This document shows positions 33,258-42,586 of a stretch of 51,215 bases of DNA, in pieces. The translations under genes were made by a program, and so were the position numbers. Under the pieces are notes generated by a model. It was given only the letters and a program-made list of their open reading frames with translations. It had not been told where the DNA came from and ran no database searches. Source of the DNA: Sphaerochaeta sp. Lineage in GTDB: Bacteria > Spirochaetota > Spirochaetia > Sphaerochaetales > Sphaerochaetaceae. Each line of letters begins with the position of its first letter. Within the stretch, counting starts at the first letter, position 1. The stretch lies in the NCBI GenBank assembly GCA_016342655.1, contig JAEINL010000019.1, positions 1 through 51,215 on the forward strand, given 5' to 3'.

Positions 33258-33839
33258 ATGTTAAGCCCACGTCAGATAGAAATATTAGAAGCAGCCATCC
33301 AACTCACCAGCGAAGCAGGCATACAGAAGCTCACCATACGAAACGTAGCCAGTGCGGTAGGCGTATCAGAGCCGGCTGTCTATCGACATTTTGCAAGCAA
33401 ACACGAACTGCTGGTTGCAATCCTGGAGTACCTTCAGAATAAGATCGCCCATAACTTTATAGGCTTTATCCAACCGAAAGGTTCTTCCAGCGAGCAGTTC
33501 AGACTGTTTCTGGAGAACCTCTTCACAGAGCTCGAACAGAACAAGGCCTTCTCACTCCTTCTCTTTGCAGAGGAGACTTTCAATGCAGACTCCGAGCTTC
33601 GCCCTGAGCTGAATGCCATTCTGGACAATAACCTCTCGATACTCACCTTGTATTTCTCCCATATCATGGGTGAAGGGCTCTGTCGCAATGATATTGGAGC
33701 CGATCAACTCGCCCTGATGACCTTTGGTGCCATACGGCTCACCGTTTCAAGGTGGCATCTGAAAGGAGAGAAAGATGGACTTCGTACCTATGCTCCCCTT
33801 CTTCATCAGAGTTTTGTCCGACTTTTCAACTTGACCTAG
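33258..33839 (+). CDS. TetR-family transcriptional regulator
   Basis: The protein has 193 residues. The N-terminal helix-turn-helix reads KLTIRNVASAVGVSEPAVYRHF (split here for clarity as KLTIRNVASAVG and VSEPAVYRHF), followed by a helical ligand-binding domain. It starts at ATG 33258 with GAGG upstream. It directly precedes and probably represses the RND exporter operon: matching palindromic boxes lie in front of both units. The inducer is unknown; lipids or hydrophobic toxins are typical for such pairs. Confidence 0.9.
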   Translation: MLSPRQIEILEAAIQLTSEAGIQKLTIRNVASAVGVSEPAVYRHFASKHELLVAILEYLQNKIAHNFIGFIQPKGSSSEQFRLFLENLFTELEQNKAFSLLLFAEETFNADSELRPELNAILDNNLSILTLYFSHIMGEGLCRNDIGADQLALMTFGAIRLTVSRWHLKGEKDGLRTYAPLLHQSFVRLFNLT

Positions 33840-33879
33840 ACTTGAACAATGCTAGCCAGATGGTTCGTTGTACCCAACT

Positions 33880-33896
33880 GGTTAGTTAACGTTAAC
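33880..33896 (+). promoter_or_regulatory. TetR-type operator before the RND exporter operon
   Basis: GGTTAGTTAACGTTAAC contains the perfect palindrome GTTAACGTTAAC (33885-33896). It lies 16 bases before the exporter start and matches the box at 33224-33240 in 16 of 17 positions. Confidence 0.72.
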
Positions 33897-33912
33897 AAAC
33901 TTTGGAGGCAGT

Positions 33913-36276
33913 ATGAGATTTTTCACTTCTTTCGCTAAAAAACCAGTACGTATCCTGATAGTACTCATCGCCCTACTCGCACTATTCGTCTTTGGCATTG
34001 CAACCAATGGGGTTCTGGTAACAGATCTGGACAAGTACATGCCCTCAACCCATCCGGCCTTTATGGCCAGTGATGAGGCAGAAGAGCTGTTCAATATCCA
34101 GGACTCCATCCTGTTGGTAATCGAACACCCTACCTCTATCTACAACCCCCAAACGTTGGAGAAGATCAAGAGGATTACCGAAGAGCTTCCCCAAAAGTTT
34201 GAGGAAATAGCAGAAGGCAAGGTCACCTCCCTAGCCACGGCTGACAATATCACTTCCTTTGACGGGGATATGGAAGTGCAGAGCTTCTACACCGAGGTGC
34301 CTACTACAGGAGAGGAGCTTGCATCCCTAGAGGCGAGCGTCAAGGCGAACTCCATGATCAATGGGAGGAATGTGAGCTTTGACTCTACCTCCACACTCAT
34401 CATCGCCGAAATCGCACCTGATAGTGATGCCACCTCCCTGCAAAAGCGTCTGACAGAATATGCAAGAAGCTGGGAAGGCCCTGAACGTATCTATGTCGCA
34501 GGAAGGCCCATCGTAGAGGGATCGCTTGCCGAGCTGGGTCCGAAGGATATGGCCATCATGTTCCCACTGGTCATACTGGTCATGATAATCCTGCTCTACC
34601 TCCTGCTTCGTTCTGTGCGTGATACCGCAATCAACATGATCATTGTCCTGTTTGGTACGCTGTTTGCCTTTGGGACGAAGACGTTGCTGGGTATCCCCAT
34701 CTATGCAGTGGACACCATGATTCCGGTGATGCTCATAGCCATCGGTGTGGCCTATGGCATCCATATGCACAATGCAATCCATCACAGGATCCAGAACAGT
34801 CCGGACCTGAGCCGTGATCAGCTTGTACAGGAGGTCCTCAGGGAGATGATCCGCCCTATCTTCATGACTGCTCTCACCACTGCCATCGGCTTTATGGCCC
34901 TCATGTCCAGTGAAGTGCTTCCTGTACGGTATTTTGGCCTGTTTGCAGCAATTGGGGTCATCAGTGAAATGCTCCTTGCCCTCATACTCTTTCCTGCATC
35001 CATCTACTTTTTGGGCGTCCCAAAAAACAAGAATACTACAAACAAGAAGATACAGAAGAAAAAGAGCCTTCTTACAAACCTGAAAAAGGAACCTAAGGAA
35101 AACAACTTTGGGGCACTGCTTATAGAGCACCAAAAACTGGTCATCATCACCACGGTCCTCATCATCCTCCTGGGTGGGTACGGGACAACAAAGGTCTGGA
35201 TCGACACCAGCTTCTTGGCCAACTTCGAATCAGACTCCACCATCGCCCTCACCGATGCGTTCGTGAACCAGAAGTTCGGGGGAACCTCCTCCTTGAACAT
35301 CCTCCTCACTAGTAAGGAAGAGGGAACCTTCAAGGAGCCTGAGGTACTGCAGGCAATGGACGACCTCCAGAACAGGCTTTCCCAGGATCCTATGGTAGGG
35401 GCCACCTTCTCGCTTACTTCATTCCTCAAGCAGATGAACCTTGTCATGCATGAGAATGACTCTACCTTTGAGACCATACCAGAGAGCAGGGAACTGGTTG
35501 CACAGTACCTGTTGCTGTATGAGTTCTCAGGCGATCCTGAGACCTTGGAGAAGGTAGTCGATTACGACTACACCATAGCCAACATTACCTTTCAGCTGAA
35601 GAGTGACAGCTCATCTGTGATGGAGACTATCATAGCCCTCGCTGAGCAAGCGTCCCCCACCTTTGCCGCCTATGGCATCGATATCAGTTTTGCCGGCAGT
35701 GGATATAAGGCCTTTGTGTTCTCCTCCCTCTTGCTCAAGGGACAGATACTCAGCTTGGGCCTCTCCTTCATCATTGTGTTCCTACTACTCACCCTCCTGT
35801 TCAAAAATGTTTGGGTAGGACTTGCAGGAACGGTACCGATAGCCATTACAGCTGTGGTCAACTTTGGGGTAATGGGTCTGCTTAACATCCCGCTCAGTTC
35901 GGCAACTGCCCTCATATCGAGTATTGCTGTGGGTATCGGGGTCGACTACTCCATACACCTGCTTGAACACTACACGAATCGCAGGCTCTACGGCCTGAGC
36001 ATACAAGAGGCGACCAGGGATACGATCTCCCATACAGGAAGAGCAATCGTCCTGAACGCCATCGCTGTGATGGGAGGATTTGCAGTCCTGTTGTTCAGCG
36101 TATTCCCCCCAAATAGGCAGGTAGGGGCCCTCATCGTGCTGAACATGGCAATGAGTGCTCTACTGACCCTAACGGTCCTTATCGTCATCATCAATCATCT
36201 GGACAAGAAGAATCGATTTTTGCCCAAGAAGATACAAAAACTACAACTAGAACATACAGGAGTGAACAAAGCATGA
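33913..36276 (+). CDS. RND-superfamily exporter, HAE3/MMPL type
   Basis: This 787-residue inner-membrane transporter is built as two repeats. Each has one membrane helix, a large periplasmic loop and about five more helices. The first block of helices spans about 210-370 and contains MIPVMLIAIGVAYGIHMHNA. The second has SIAVGIGVDYSIHLLEHY near 670-690. It is much shorter than AcrB-type pumps and fits the HAE3 group, whose members move lipids or hydrophobic molecules. It starts at ATG 33913 with GGAGG upstream. The next gene overlaps its stop by 4 bases (ATGA). Confidence 0.9.
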   Translation: MRFFTSFAKKPVRILIVLIALLALFVFGIATNGVLVTDLDKYMPSTHPAFMASDEAEELFNIQDSILLVIEHPTSIYNPQTLEKIKRITEELPQKFEEIAEGKVTSLATADNITSFDGDMEVQSFYTEVPTTGEELASLEASVKANSMINGRNVSFDSTSTLIIAEIAPDSDATSLQKRLTEYARSWEGPERIYVAGRPIVEGSLAELGPKDMAIMFPLVILVMIILLYLLLRSVRDTAINMIIVLFGTLFAFGTKTLLGIPIYAVDTMIPVMLIAIGVAYGIHMHNAIHHRIQNSPDLSRDQLVQEVLREMIRPIFMTALTTAIGFMALMSSEVLPVRYFGLFAAIGVISEMLLALILFPASIYFLGVPKNKNTTNKKIQKKKSLLTNLKKEPKENNFGALLIEHQKLVIITTVLIILLGGYGTTKVWIDTSFLANFESDSTIALTDAFVNQKFGGTSSLNILLTSKEEGTFKEPEVLQAMDDLQNRLSQDPMVGATFSLTSFLKQMNLVMHENDSTFETIPESRELVAQYLLLYEFSGDPETLEKVVDYDYTIANITFQLKSDSSSVMETIIALAEQASPTFAAYGIDISFAGSGYKAFVFSSLLLKGQILSLGLSFIIVFLLLTLLFKNVWVGLAGTVPIAITAVVNFGVMGLLNIPLSSATALISSIAVGIGVDYSIHLLEHYTNRRLYGLSIQEATRDTISHTGRAIVLNAIAVMGGFAVLLFSVFPPNRQVGALIVLNMAMSALLTLTVLIVIINHLDKKNRFLPKKIQKLQLEHTGVNKA

Positions 36277-37061
36277 AAAACAGACATCTGAAACGTATTG
36301 CTACCAGTGTAGCCATCGCCCTTTTCGCCCTTATCACCCTCTCTGCCGCATATAGCGGCGAAGAGGCGATGCAGGCGGTGTATACCCGAGACAGTGGCAA
36401 CAACATGAGTGCCAACCTTATCATGACGCTGACCAATTCCAGAGGGTCGACAAGAGAGAGAAGCATCCAGCAGTTCAGACAGACTGATGCAGACGGAGAG
36501 AAGAAGATCATGTTCTTCCTCGCACCCTCTGATGTAAAAGACACCAGCTTTCTCAGCTATAGCTACGCTGACGGAAGAAGCGACGACCAGTGGATCTATC
36601 TTCCTGCCCTCAAGAGGGTGAAGCGGGTAGCCTCTGACAAGAAAAACGATTCCTTCATGGGTTCTGACTTCACCTATGATGACATGGGTTCCCGTCACCC
36701 AAATGAGGACACGCATACGGTCCTTCGCACTGAGACCCTCGACGGCAGAAAGTGTCTGGTTGTCGAGAGCATCCCCAAGGAAGCAAAACCTACCTATGCG
36801 AAGACCATTTCCTGGGTTGTGGAAGGCGAGTGGATCGGGCTGAAAAAAGAATTCTATCTTCCTAACGGGTCCTTGGGCAAGAAGCTGGAAATTGAAGCAT
36901 ATGAAAAAATCGACGGAGTATGGATCATCACCGACATGAAGATGAGCAACGTTGACAAGGGCAGTTCAACGAGAATCCAGATGTTGGATGTCACATTCAA
37001 CAACGACCTGAAAGAGAGTGTCTTCACCGAACGACAGATGAAGATCGGACCAAGAGTCTAA
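36273..37061 (+). CDS. LolA-like outer-membrane lipoprotein-sorting family protein
   Basis: The 262-residue protein has an N-terminal signal peptide (hydrophobic stretch 13-25, ending LSAAYS), so it is periplasmic. The body carries the features of COG2834-type LolA-like proteins that accompany RND/MMPL exporters: FLAPSDVKDTSFLSY, DDQWIYLPALKRVKR and FMGSDFTYDDM. The fold probably shields lipid or other hydrophobic cargo between the exporter and the outer membrane. The start overlaps the exporter stop and the barrel gene follows 13 bases later. It is not the housekeeping LolA. Confidence 0.87.
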   Translation: MKNRHLKRIATSVAIALFALITLSAAYSGEEAMQAVYTRDSGNNMSANLIMTLTNSRGSTRERSIQQFRQTDADGEKKIMFFLAPSDVKDTSFLSYSYADGRSDDQWIYLPALKRVKRVASDKKNDSFMGSDFTYDDMGSRHPNEDTHTVLRTETLDGRKCLVVESIPKEAKPTYAKTISWVVEGEWIGLKKEFYLPNGSLGKKLEIEAYEKIDGVWIITDMKMSNVDKGSSTRIQMLDVTFNNDLKESVFTERQMKIGPRV

Positions 37062-37074
37062 GGAGCACCAAACG

Positions 37075-38325
37075 ATGAGACACAACAAGACAAAAATACT
37101 AACAACACTAGCGGTACTGCTCACAGTAGCTACCCTATCACTGACGGCAAAGGACATAGAGTTCAACGGAATGTTACGCGATTATATCGCCTACACCTTT
37201 GTGGACTCAACGTTCGCTGTCCATGAGCAGACATTGGACTTCACCCTCGCAGGGTGGGGTGAGAACACCCACATGGTGGTGAACCCGACCATCTACCTGG
37301 ATGACAAAACAAAACCAGAGATAGGCATCAGGGAAGCCTATATAGATTTCTACCTGGAAGATGCCGATATCAGGGTAGGAAAGCAGGCTATCATCTGGGG
37401 TGAGGCTGAAGGGGCTTTCATCACCGACCTGGTAAGCCCTAGGGATATGCGCTCCTTCATCCTTGCAGACTTCAAGGAGATACGCAAAGGGGTGCCTGCC
37501 ATAAAGGCAGACTACTACAAGGATTCCTTTACCTTCGAGGGAATATGGCTACCTACGTTCATTCCTACCAGCATGCCAGATACAGATTCGATGTGGGCAA
37601 AGGAGCCGGATCTCCCATTTCCCACCACCCCCACGATCAATGCTCCGACCCTTCCCGATGCTGATCTGAAGAACAGCGAAGTGTTTGGAAAGGTCAGCCA
37701 CTTCGGCTCAACAGCAAACTGGGCCTTGATGGGTGGATATGCATTTACAGATGAGCCGTACATCTACAAAATAACTCCAGGAGCACCACCAGCACCACCC
37801 ACCATAGACCAGGAGTATGGCCGCTACATCATGGGCGGAGGATCCCTGAGTACCACAGTGGGATCTACTGTGCTGAGGCTGGAAGCTGCGGCATACTTTG
37901 ACAAACCGTTCACTGCAGTAGCATTTACCGTCGCCACTGTTGAAAAACACCACCAGCTACAGTCGCTTGTCGGACTCGACTGGAGCCTGTTGGGATCCCA
38001 GATGTCAACTCAGTATATCTTCGGTTATGTGCATGACCACAATGACCAGCTGATGGAGCAGGGCAAGGCTCTCAAGGAGTTCAGCCATACCTTCACCTTC
38101 AGGGTCCAGAAGAACTTCTTCTCAGACAGTCTAGCCGCCAAGTTGTTTACCTATGTGGAAGCTGACCCGCTCAATGCCCTGATCAGGGCTTCCCTTGCCT
38201 GGACTGTTGAGGATGGGGTTGTCCTGGAAGGCGGACTCGATCTCTTTGTGGGCGATGAGGGAGGTACCTTTGGCTCCTATAAGGATAACAGCCTGGCCTG
38301 GATGGCCTTGCGCTGGTACTTCTAA
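37075..38325 (+). CDS. Outer-membrane beta-barrel, DUF1302-like
   Basis: This 416-residue protein has a signal peptide ending near SLTAKD and a C-terminal strand ending WMALRWYF, the terminal phenylalanine of many outer-membrane barrels. The segment DADIRVGKQAIIWGEAEGAF followed by LVSPRDMRSFI matches the DUF1302 pattern. Genes of this family are known next to RND/MMPL exporters and periplasmic partners. With the two preceding genes it would form a route across the whole envelope. The cargo is unknown. A Pro-rich loop (PGAPPAPP) occurs near 235. Confidence 0.82.
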   Translation: MRHNKTKILTTLAVLLTVATLSLTAKDIEFNGMLRDYIAYTFVDSTFAVHEQTLDFTLAGWGENTHMVVNPTIYLDDKTKPEIGIREAYIDFYLEDADIRVGKQAIIWGEAEGAFITDLVSPRDMRSFILADFKEIRKGVPAIKADYYKDSFTFEGIWLPTFIPTSMPDTDSMWAKEPDLPFPTTPTINAPTLPDADLKNSEVFGKVSHFGSTANWALMGGYAFTDEPYIYKITPGAPPAPPTIDQEYGRYIMGGGSLSTTVGSTVLRLEAAAYFDKPFTAVAFTVATVEKHHQLQSLVGLDWSLLGSQMSTQYIFGYVHDHNDQLMEQGKALKEFSHTFTFRVQKNFFSDSLAAKLFTYVEADPLNALIRASLAWTVEDGVVLEGGLDLFVGDEGGTFGSYKDNSLAWMALRWYF

Positions 38326-38355
38326 AACAGAGAGGAACAAGAGAGTTTATTGTGT

Positions 38356-38389
38356 AGGGGCTGCTTCATACTCCATATGAGGCGGCCCT
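38356..38389 (+). terminator. Hairpin after the exporter operon
   Basis: GGGGCTGC-t-TCATA pairs imperfectly with TATGA-g-GCGGCCC around a short loop, 30 bases after the barrel gene's stop. It is followed by TGTTCTTT. It is a weak terminator candidate. Confidence 0.45.
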
Positions 38390-38579
38390 GTTCTTTGGAG
38401 AAGGGGAATTCCGTTTCAGCCTGTCAGAGGAGGATACTACCTCGACTTTGTTGTCAGTATATGACGTGGAGAATATGCAGACATACAACTTCCTTGTACC
38501 TATGTCAGTTTCCAAAGATGAAAGACTTCACATAGGGGTTTATCTGAATACATGGTATAATTATAATTCTATATTGTAA
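38358..38579 (+). pseudogene. Possible C-terminal remnant of an unknown gene
   Basis: A 73-codon open frame has no start codon at its head. It reads like real protein (LFFGEGEFRFSLSEEDTT; TYNFLVPMSVSKDERLHIG; VYLNTWYNY) and ends in TAA. It has no ribosome site and overlaps the preceding hairpin. I do not recognise the family. It may be the end of a lost gene or a chance frame. The rest of the 38.3-38.9 kb gap is A+T-rich. A 49-codon frame at 38692-38841 has no ribosome site and runs through the hcp terminator, so it is not called. Confidence 0.3.
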
Positions 38580-38791
38580 TGCTTTATATTGCATATGTCA
38601 GGATAGGACGTATGACAGTAATGGAAGGACTCACTCAGGTATCCTAAGGAAAACTTTTCTTTTCCCTTCGAGCAAGCATATTTTTAACGCTATGAGTACA
38701 GAAGTAACAAACGTTGTACAAAGCAGTACAAATAGCGGAAACTTCATGCAACAGCTGGCCCTAATTATTTTTACTGCCATGATTAGATACC

Positions 38792-38823
38792 AAGGGAGCC
38801 CTCCGCATCCGGAAGGCTCCCTT
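38792..38823 (-). terminator. Hairpin terminator of cupin-hcp
   Basis: AAGGGAGCC and GGCTCCCTT make a 9-bp stem with a further TCCG/CGGA stem in the loop, 39 bases after the hcp stop. The T run on the minus strand is poor. Confidence 0.6.
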
Positions 38824-38862
38824 AGTTACATAGTAAACTGACAAATTCTCTTGAAGCTGCTG

Positions 38863-40497
38863 TTAGCCGACCATTACCTTCAGGTCTTCCTCGACAGAAG
38901 AGATTCCGGCAATGCCAAAGTTCTCAACCAGCACGTTAACCACGTTTGGTGAAAGGAAGGCAGGCAGTGTGGGTCCCAGGTGGATGTTCTTCACCCCGAG
39001 GGACAACAGAGCCAACAGGACGATGACAGCCTTCTGCTCGTACCAGGCGATGTTATAGGAGATGGGCAGGTCGTTGATGTCGTCCAGTTCAAACACTTCC
39101 TTCAGCTTCAAGGCAATGAGGGCCAAGGAGTAGGAATCGTTGCACTGACCGGCATCGAGAACTCGGGGGATGCCACCGATGTCGCCGAGGTTAAGCTTGA
39201 TGTACTTGTACTTTGCACACCCGGCGGTAAGGATGACAGTATCCTGGGGCAAAGCCTTAGCAAACTCAGTGTAGTAGTCTCGGCTCTTGGACCTACCGTC
39301 ACAACCACCCATGACAATGAAGCGTTTGATGGCTCCACTCTTCACTGCATCGACAACCTTGTCAGCAAGGGCAAAGACCTGGTTATGGGCAAAGCCTCCG
39401 ACGATCTCCCCCGTCTCCAATTCAGTCGGGGCAGGACTCTTCTTGGCAAGCTCTATGATCTCAGAGAAATCCTTCTCTTCACCAATCTCGCCTGCGATAT
39501 GCTTCACACCAGGGAAGCCTGTCGCACCGGTTGTGAAGATGCGATCCTTGTAGGAATCAGCAGGGGCCACGATACAGTTGGTGGTCATAAGGATGGGACC
39601 GTTGAAAGAGGCAAACTCCTGCTTCTGCTTCCACCATGCATTGCCATAGTTGCCATAGAAGTTAGGGAACTTCTTGAATGCGGGATAATAGTGCGCAGGA
39701 AGCATCTCAGAGTGAGTGTATATGTCAACGCCAGTACCTTGGGTCTGCTCAAGCAGCATCTCAAGGTCGCGAAGATCATGGCCACTGATAAGGATGCCGG
39801 GATTTGTTCCAACGCCGAGCTTGACGTGTGTCATTTCAGGATTACCATAGGCTGCAGTATTGGCACCATCAAGGAGGGCCATACCGGAAACACCGTACTT
39901 GCCGGTCTCTAGCGTTAGGGCGATCAAGTCCTCAACACTCTTGTCTTCAAGCAGGTCAGCAAGAGCAGACTGGATGAACGTATCAAGCTTTTCATCGTCT
40001 TTGATAAGGACGTTGGCATGCTTGCTATAAGCACTTACGCCCTTGAGGCCGTAGGTGATCAGTTCCTTGAGACTGCGTACATCCTCATTGGTTTCGCTCA
40101 TGACACCTACTCCCTTGGCCTGGTCAAAGAAGAGGCTCTTGTCAGTAGCCTCGTACAGGGCTGCAGGGCTGAGGCCTTCCTTGCTGGTAAGCTGTGAAAG
40201 CATGGTCTTCTTTGTCGCAAGGGTAAGAAGGATGCGCTCGACAATGACCAGTTCGTCAAAGTTTGCATTGGTGATGGTACTGAACAGGTTGAAGGTGACC
40301 ATGTGGTTCACCTCCGTTGGAATAGTCTTCCCTTCCGAACGAAGTCTCGTCGTAACCTGGCTCAGGCCCTTGGTAACCCAAATGAGCAGGTCCATCATGT
40401 TGGAAGTCTCTGGATCCTTCCCGCAAACTCCCATCTGGGTACATCCGATATTCCGTGCAGTTTCCTGGCACTGGAAGCAAAACATCTTGTTGTCCAT
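38863..40497 (-). CDS. hcp: Hybrid cluster protein (hydroxylamine reductase), class I
   Basis: This is a cytoplasmic Fe-S/Fe-S-O enzyme of 544 residues, implicated in nitric oxide and hydroxylamine detoxification. The N-terminal cysteines Cys7, Cys10, Cys19 and Cys25 (C-x2-C-x8-C-x5-C) are the class I pattern of strict anaerobes, binding a [4Fe-4S] cluster. Hybrid-cluster ligands appear later, for example HDLRD, TNCIVAP, GGCDGR and DAGQCNDSY. It has AGGAG 8 bases before the start. It lies 11 bases behind a cupin gene with which it is probably co-transcribed. Confidence 0.97.
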   Translation of the reverse strand: MDNKMFCFQCQETARNIGCTQMGVCGKDPETSNMMDLLIWVTKGLSQVTTRLRSEGKTIPTEVNHMVTFNLFSTITNANFDELVIVERILLTLATKKTMLSQLTSKEGLSPAALYEATDKSLFFDQAKGVGVMSETNEDVRSLKELITYGLKGVSAYSKHANVLIKDDEKLDTFIQSALADLLEDKSVEDLIALTLETGKYGVSGMALLDGANTAAYGNPEMTHVKLGVGTNPGILISGHDLRDLEMLLEQTQGTGVDIYTHSEMLPAHYYPAFKKFPNFYGNYGNAWWKQKQEFASFNGPILMTTNCIVAPADSYKDRIFTTGATGFPGVKHIAGEIGEEKDFSEIIELAKKSPAPTELETGEIVGGFAHNQVFALADKVVDAVKSGAIKRFIVMGGCDGRSKSRDYYTEFAKALPQDTVILTAGCAKYKYIKLNLGDIGGIPRVLDAGQCNDSYSLALIALKLKEVFELDDINDLPISYNIAWYEQKAVIVLLALLSLGVKNIHLGPTLPAFLSPNVVNVLVENFGIAGISSVEEDLKVMVG

Positions 40498-40508
40498 TCT
40501 ATTTTCTC

Positions 40509-40838
40509 CTATCGTTTGAAACTTACTACCAGAAACATCTTGAAGCGTTCTGGTGCAAATACTGCGTGCTCTATATTTGCTGGCATAAGGATTGACTCTC
40601 CAGCTTGCAACATATACTTGTCTTCACCGATGGTAATCTCACCCACGCCATCCAAGGCAATGACCAAGGCATCACCTTTGCTGTCGTGACTGCTGATCTC
40701 CTCACCCTTCTCAAAGGCAAAGAGGGTAAGGCTGTGGCTCTTGTCCTGTGCTAAGGTCTTGCTAGAGACCTGACCTTCCTGATAGCTAATCAATGACTCA
40801 AAGGGAAGTACTGTTGCCGGGCTAAAGTTCTTTATCAT
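40509..40838 (-). CDS. Small cupin-domain protein upstream of hcp
   Basis: This single-domain cupin has 109 residues from ATG 40838, which has AGGAG 8 bases upstream; the longer frame lacks a site. Cupin motif 1 is present in modified form around [18 protein letters not shown], and motif 2 around [17 protein letters not shown] with a conserved histidine. Such proteins often sit with hcp in anaerobes, perhaps as metal-binding sensors or enzymes of nitrosative-stress defence. The exact role is unknown. Confidence 0.85.
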   Translation of the reverse strand: MIKNFSPATVLPFESLISYQEGQVSSKTLAQDKSHSLTLFAFEKGEEISSHDSKGDALVIALDGVGEITIGEDKYMLQAGESILMPANIEHAVFAPERFKMFLVVSFKR

Positions 40839-40888
40839 ACAATCACTCCTGTTACGATTACCTACCTTGAAGCAGAAATCGTATTCAC

Positions 40889-40930
40889 AGTATAGATACG
40901 TATGAGTATTCATTATGTTGTATTTACAAC
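40889..40930 (-). promoter_or_regulatory. Promoter of cupin-hcp with an activator-like palindrome
   Basis: On the minus strand TATACT (40889-40894) is a good -10 box. The dyad GTTGTA-nn-TACAAC (40917-40930) is centred about 41.5 bases before the predicted transcription start, the position used by class II Crp/Fnr-family activators. No good -35 box is seen, as expected for an activated promoter. HcpR-like control is inferred. Confidence 0.55.
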
Positions 40931-41040
40931 AAATGGTGAAATTATCAGGAAAACAGTAACAAAGGGAATATCTGTATACATACAAAGCAAGGAATTATGC
41001 AGAATCGTAAGAATACCCACTCTAGGTAGATATAACCTAG

Positions 41041-41078
41041 AAAAAGCCCTGATCTTCCTTTCCAGGAAGATCAGGGCT
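41041..41078 (-). terminator. Rho-independent terminator of the MFS gene
   Basis: AGCCCTGATCTTCCT and AGGAAGATCAGGGCT make a perfect 15-bp stem with a 4-base loop. On the minus strand it is followed by TTTTT. Confidence 0.93.
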
Positions 41079-41140
41079 CCGATTACAAGAACTACACACT
41101 CCATAGGCAGAAGACCTATTCAGTCTCCCCTACCATGGAA

Positions 41141-42472
41141 TCAGGCTTTCTCTTCTCCTTCAAATGCTCCTTCGATAGGATCATCCTCAGGCTCCCCACG
41201 ATGGACGAAGCTCATCAGGATGAATGCGATGAGCATGGAAACCGCCCCATAGAGGAAGATAGCCCTAAAGCCGAAGAGGTCGATGAACCCTCCTGTAATG
41301 GGAGGCGATATGATGGAAGCAAGCTGGCTGAAGAAATAGTAGAGTCCGGTATAGATTCCTACCGTCTTATAGGTAGACATCTGCCAGAGCATCGGGAAAC
41401 TGTTGGTGACGACCGAGACCCAGAAGATGCCAAAGAGAAAGAGCAGCGCCCAGAATGTATACTGCCTGAAAGCGGCTCCCAGAGCAGAGGTTAGGGGGTC
41501 GTGGAAGAAGATGAAGGTAAGAATTCCCACCAACATGATCAGGGAGACGCGAATGGTGCGTTTTCTGCCGACCCTGTGGGCAATGATTCCTGAAGGGATT
41601 GCAAATATTGCATAGGCTATGCCTACCATACCTGCGGCAAGGGAGGCTGTCCCGCTGGTTGTCTGCAAGATATCCTTGGAGTAGAGGCCGACAAAGGGAA
41701 GAATACCCTGGTAGCCTATAAACCACATCAACAGCGAAAGCAGGATAAAGAGTGCACTCTTGTCCTTCTCAGCAAAAATCACCTTCAGGGAGTGGAGGAC
41801 AGGCTCCTTCTTATCAGAGGCCTCTGTATTTATCGCCCTCTTCTCCTTTACAAAGAAGAACAGCAACAAGACTGCAATGATTACCAGAACAGAGGAGATG
41901 GGAAATGCCAGGACGTCCTTGGTCGGTCCGAACTTGGGAAGGGTAATGGGGACATCCATCAGCCTTGCCAGTCCTACCGTACCGACGATAGTCGCGATGC
42001 CACCCATGGTGTTTATGACTCCATTGGCTTCACTACGCAACTCACCGGGGATCATATCAGGCATCAGTGCGACAACAGGGCCACGTACTGCCTGTTTGAA
42101 TAGGTTGAGCACAAACACCAGGGCAATGAGAAGCCACAGAGTTGTAAGTGCTGCTATGGGGATCAGCCCAAAGGCAACAGCTGTGATAGGCAGACAGATG
42201 ACGATGAAGGGCATCCTTCTCCCAATCCTTGTGTGGGTACGGTCGCTGATCGCACTGAAGACAGGGATGAGCAAGATCGCCAGCATATTGTCGAGGGTCA
42301 TGATCGTACCGATCAGAGCCTTGGAGGAGACATACTTCTGAAGGAAGATAGGGACGTAGGTGTCATACAAGGGATCCATCAACCCCATGGTAAAAAACCC
42401 TAGTCCAATAAGAAATGTGGTAAGATAGTAGCCCTTGAGCCCTTTTTTGCCCATCTTTTTTTCTATAGCCAT
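41141..42472 (-). CDS. MFS transporter, SLC45/GPH-like sugar symporter
   Basis: This inner-membrane transporter has 443 residues and twelve hydrophobic segments. The loop between helices 2 and 3 reads SDRTHTRIGRRMPFI, the variant of the MFS motif seen in the sucrose/maltose (SLC45) and GPH symporters. The start is ATG 42472 with AGGAG 6 bases upstream; the longer frame to 42631 would overlap the divergent gene and has no site. The substrate is probably a disaccharide or glycoside, by family only. It is a single-gene unit with a strong terminator. Confidence 0.87.
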   Translation of the reverse strand: MAIEKKMGKKGLKGYYLTTFLIGLGFFTMGLMDPLYDTYVPIFLQKYVSSKALIGTIMTLDNMLAILLIPVFSAISDRTHTRIGRRMPFIVICLPITAVAFGLIPIAALTTLWLLIALVFVLNLFKQAVRGPVVALMPDMIPGELRSEANGVINTMGGIATIVGTVGLARLMDVPITLPKFGPTKDVLAFPISSVLVIIAVLLLFFFVKEKRAINTEASDKKEPVLHSLKVIFAEKDKSALFILLSLLMWFIGYQGILPFVGLYSKDILQTTSGTASLAAGMVGIAYAIFAIPSGIIAHRVGRKRTIRVSLIMLVGILTFIFFHDPLTSALGAAFRQYTFWALLFLFGIFWVSVVTNSFPMLWQMSTYKTVGIYTGLYYFFSQLASIISPPITGGFIDLFGFRAIFLYGAVSMLIAFILMSFVHRGEPEDDPIEGAFEGEEKA

Positions 42473-42586
42473 ACCGTTCTCCTTTGCCTGGAACATTTGA
42501 ACGAATTGTATCATGAAAATACGTTCTCGGGGGAAGGGTTTACAAAAAGGCTGGACGAAAAGCGCAGTTTGGGGTACACCACAGAT

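Noticed and set aside
38692-38841. 49-codon frame before the hcp terminator, with a hydrophobic stretch loosely like YajC
   Set aside because: No ribosome site, and the C-terminal third is the terminator hairpin of the opposite strand.
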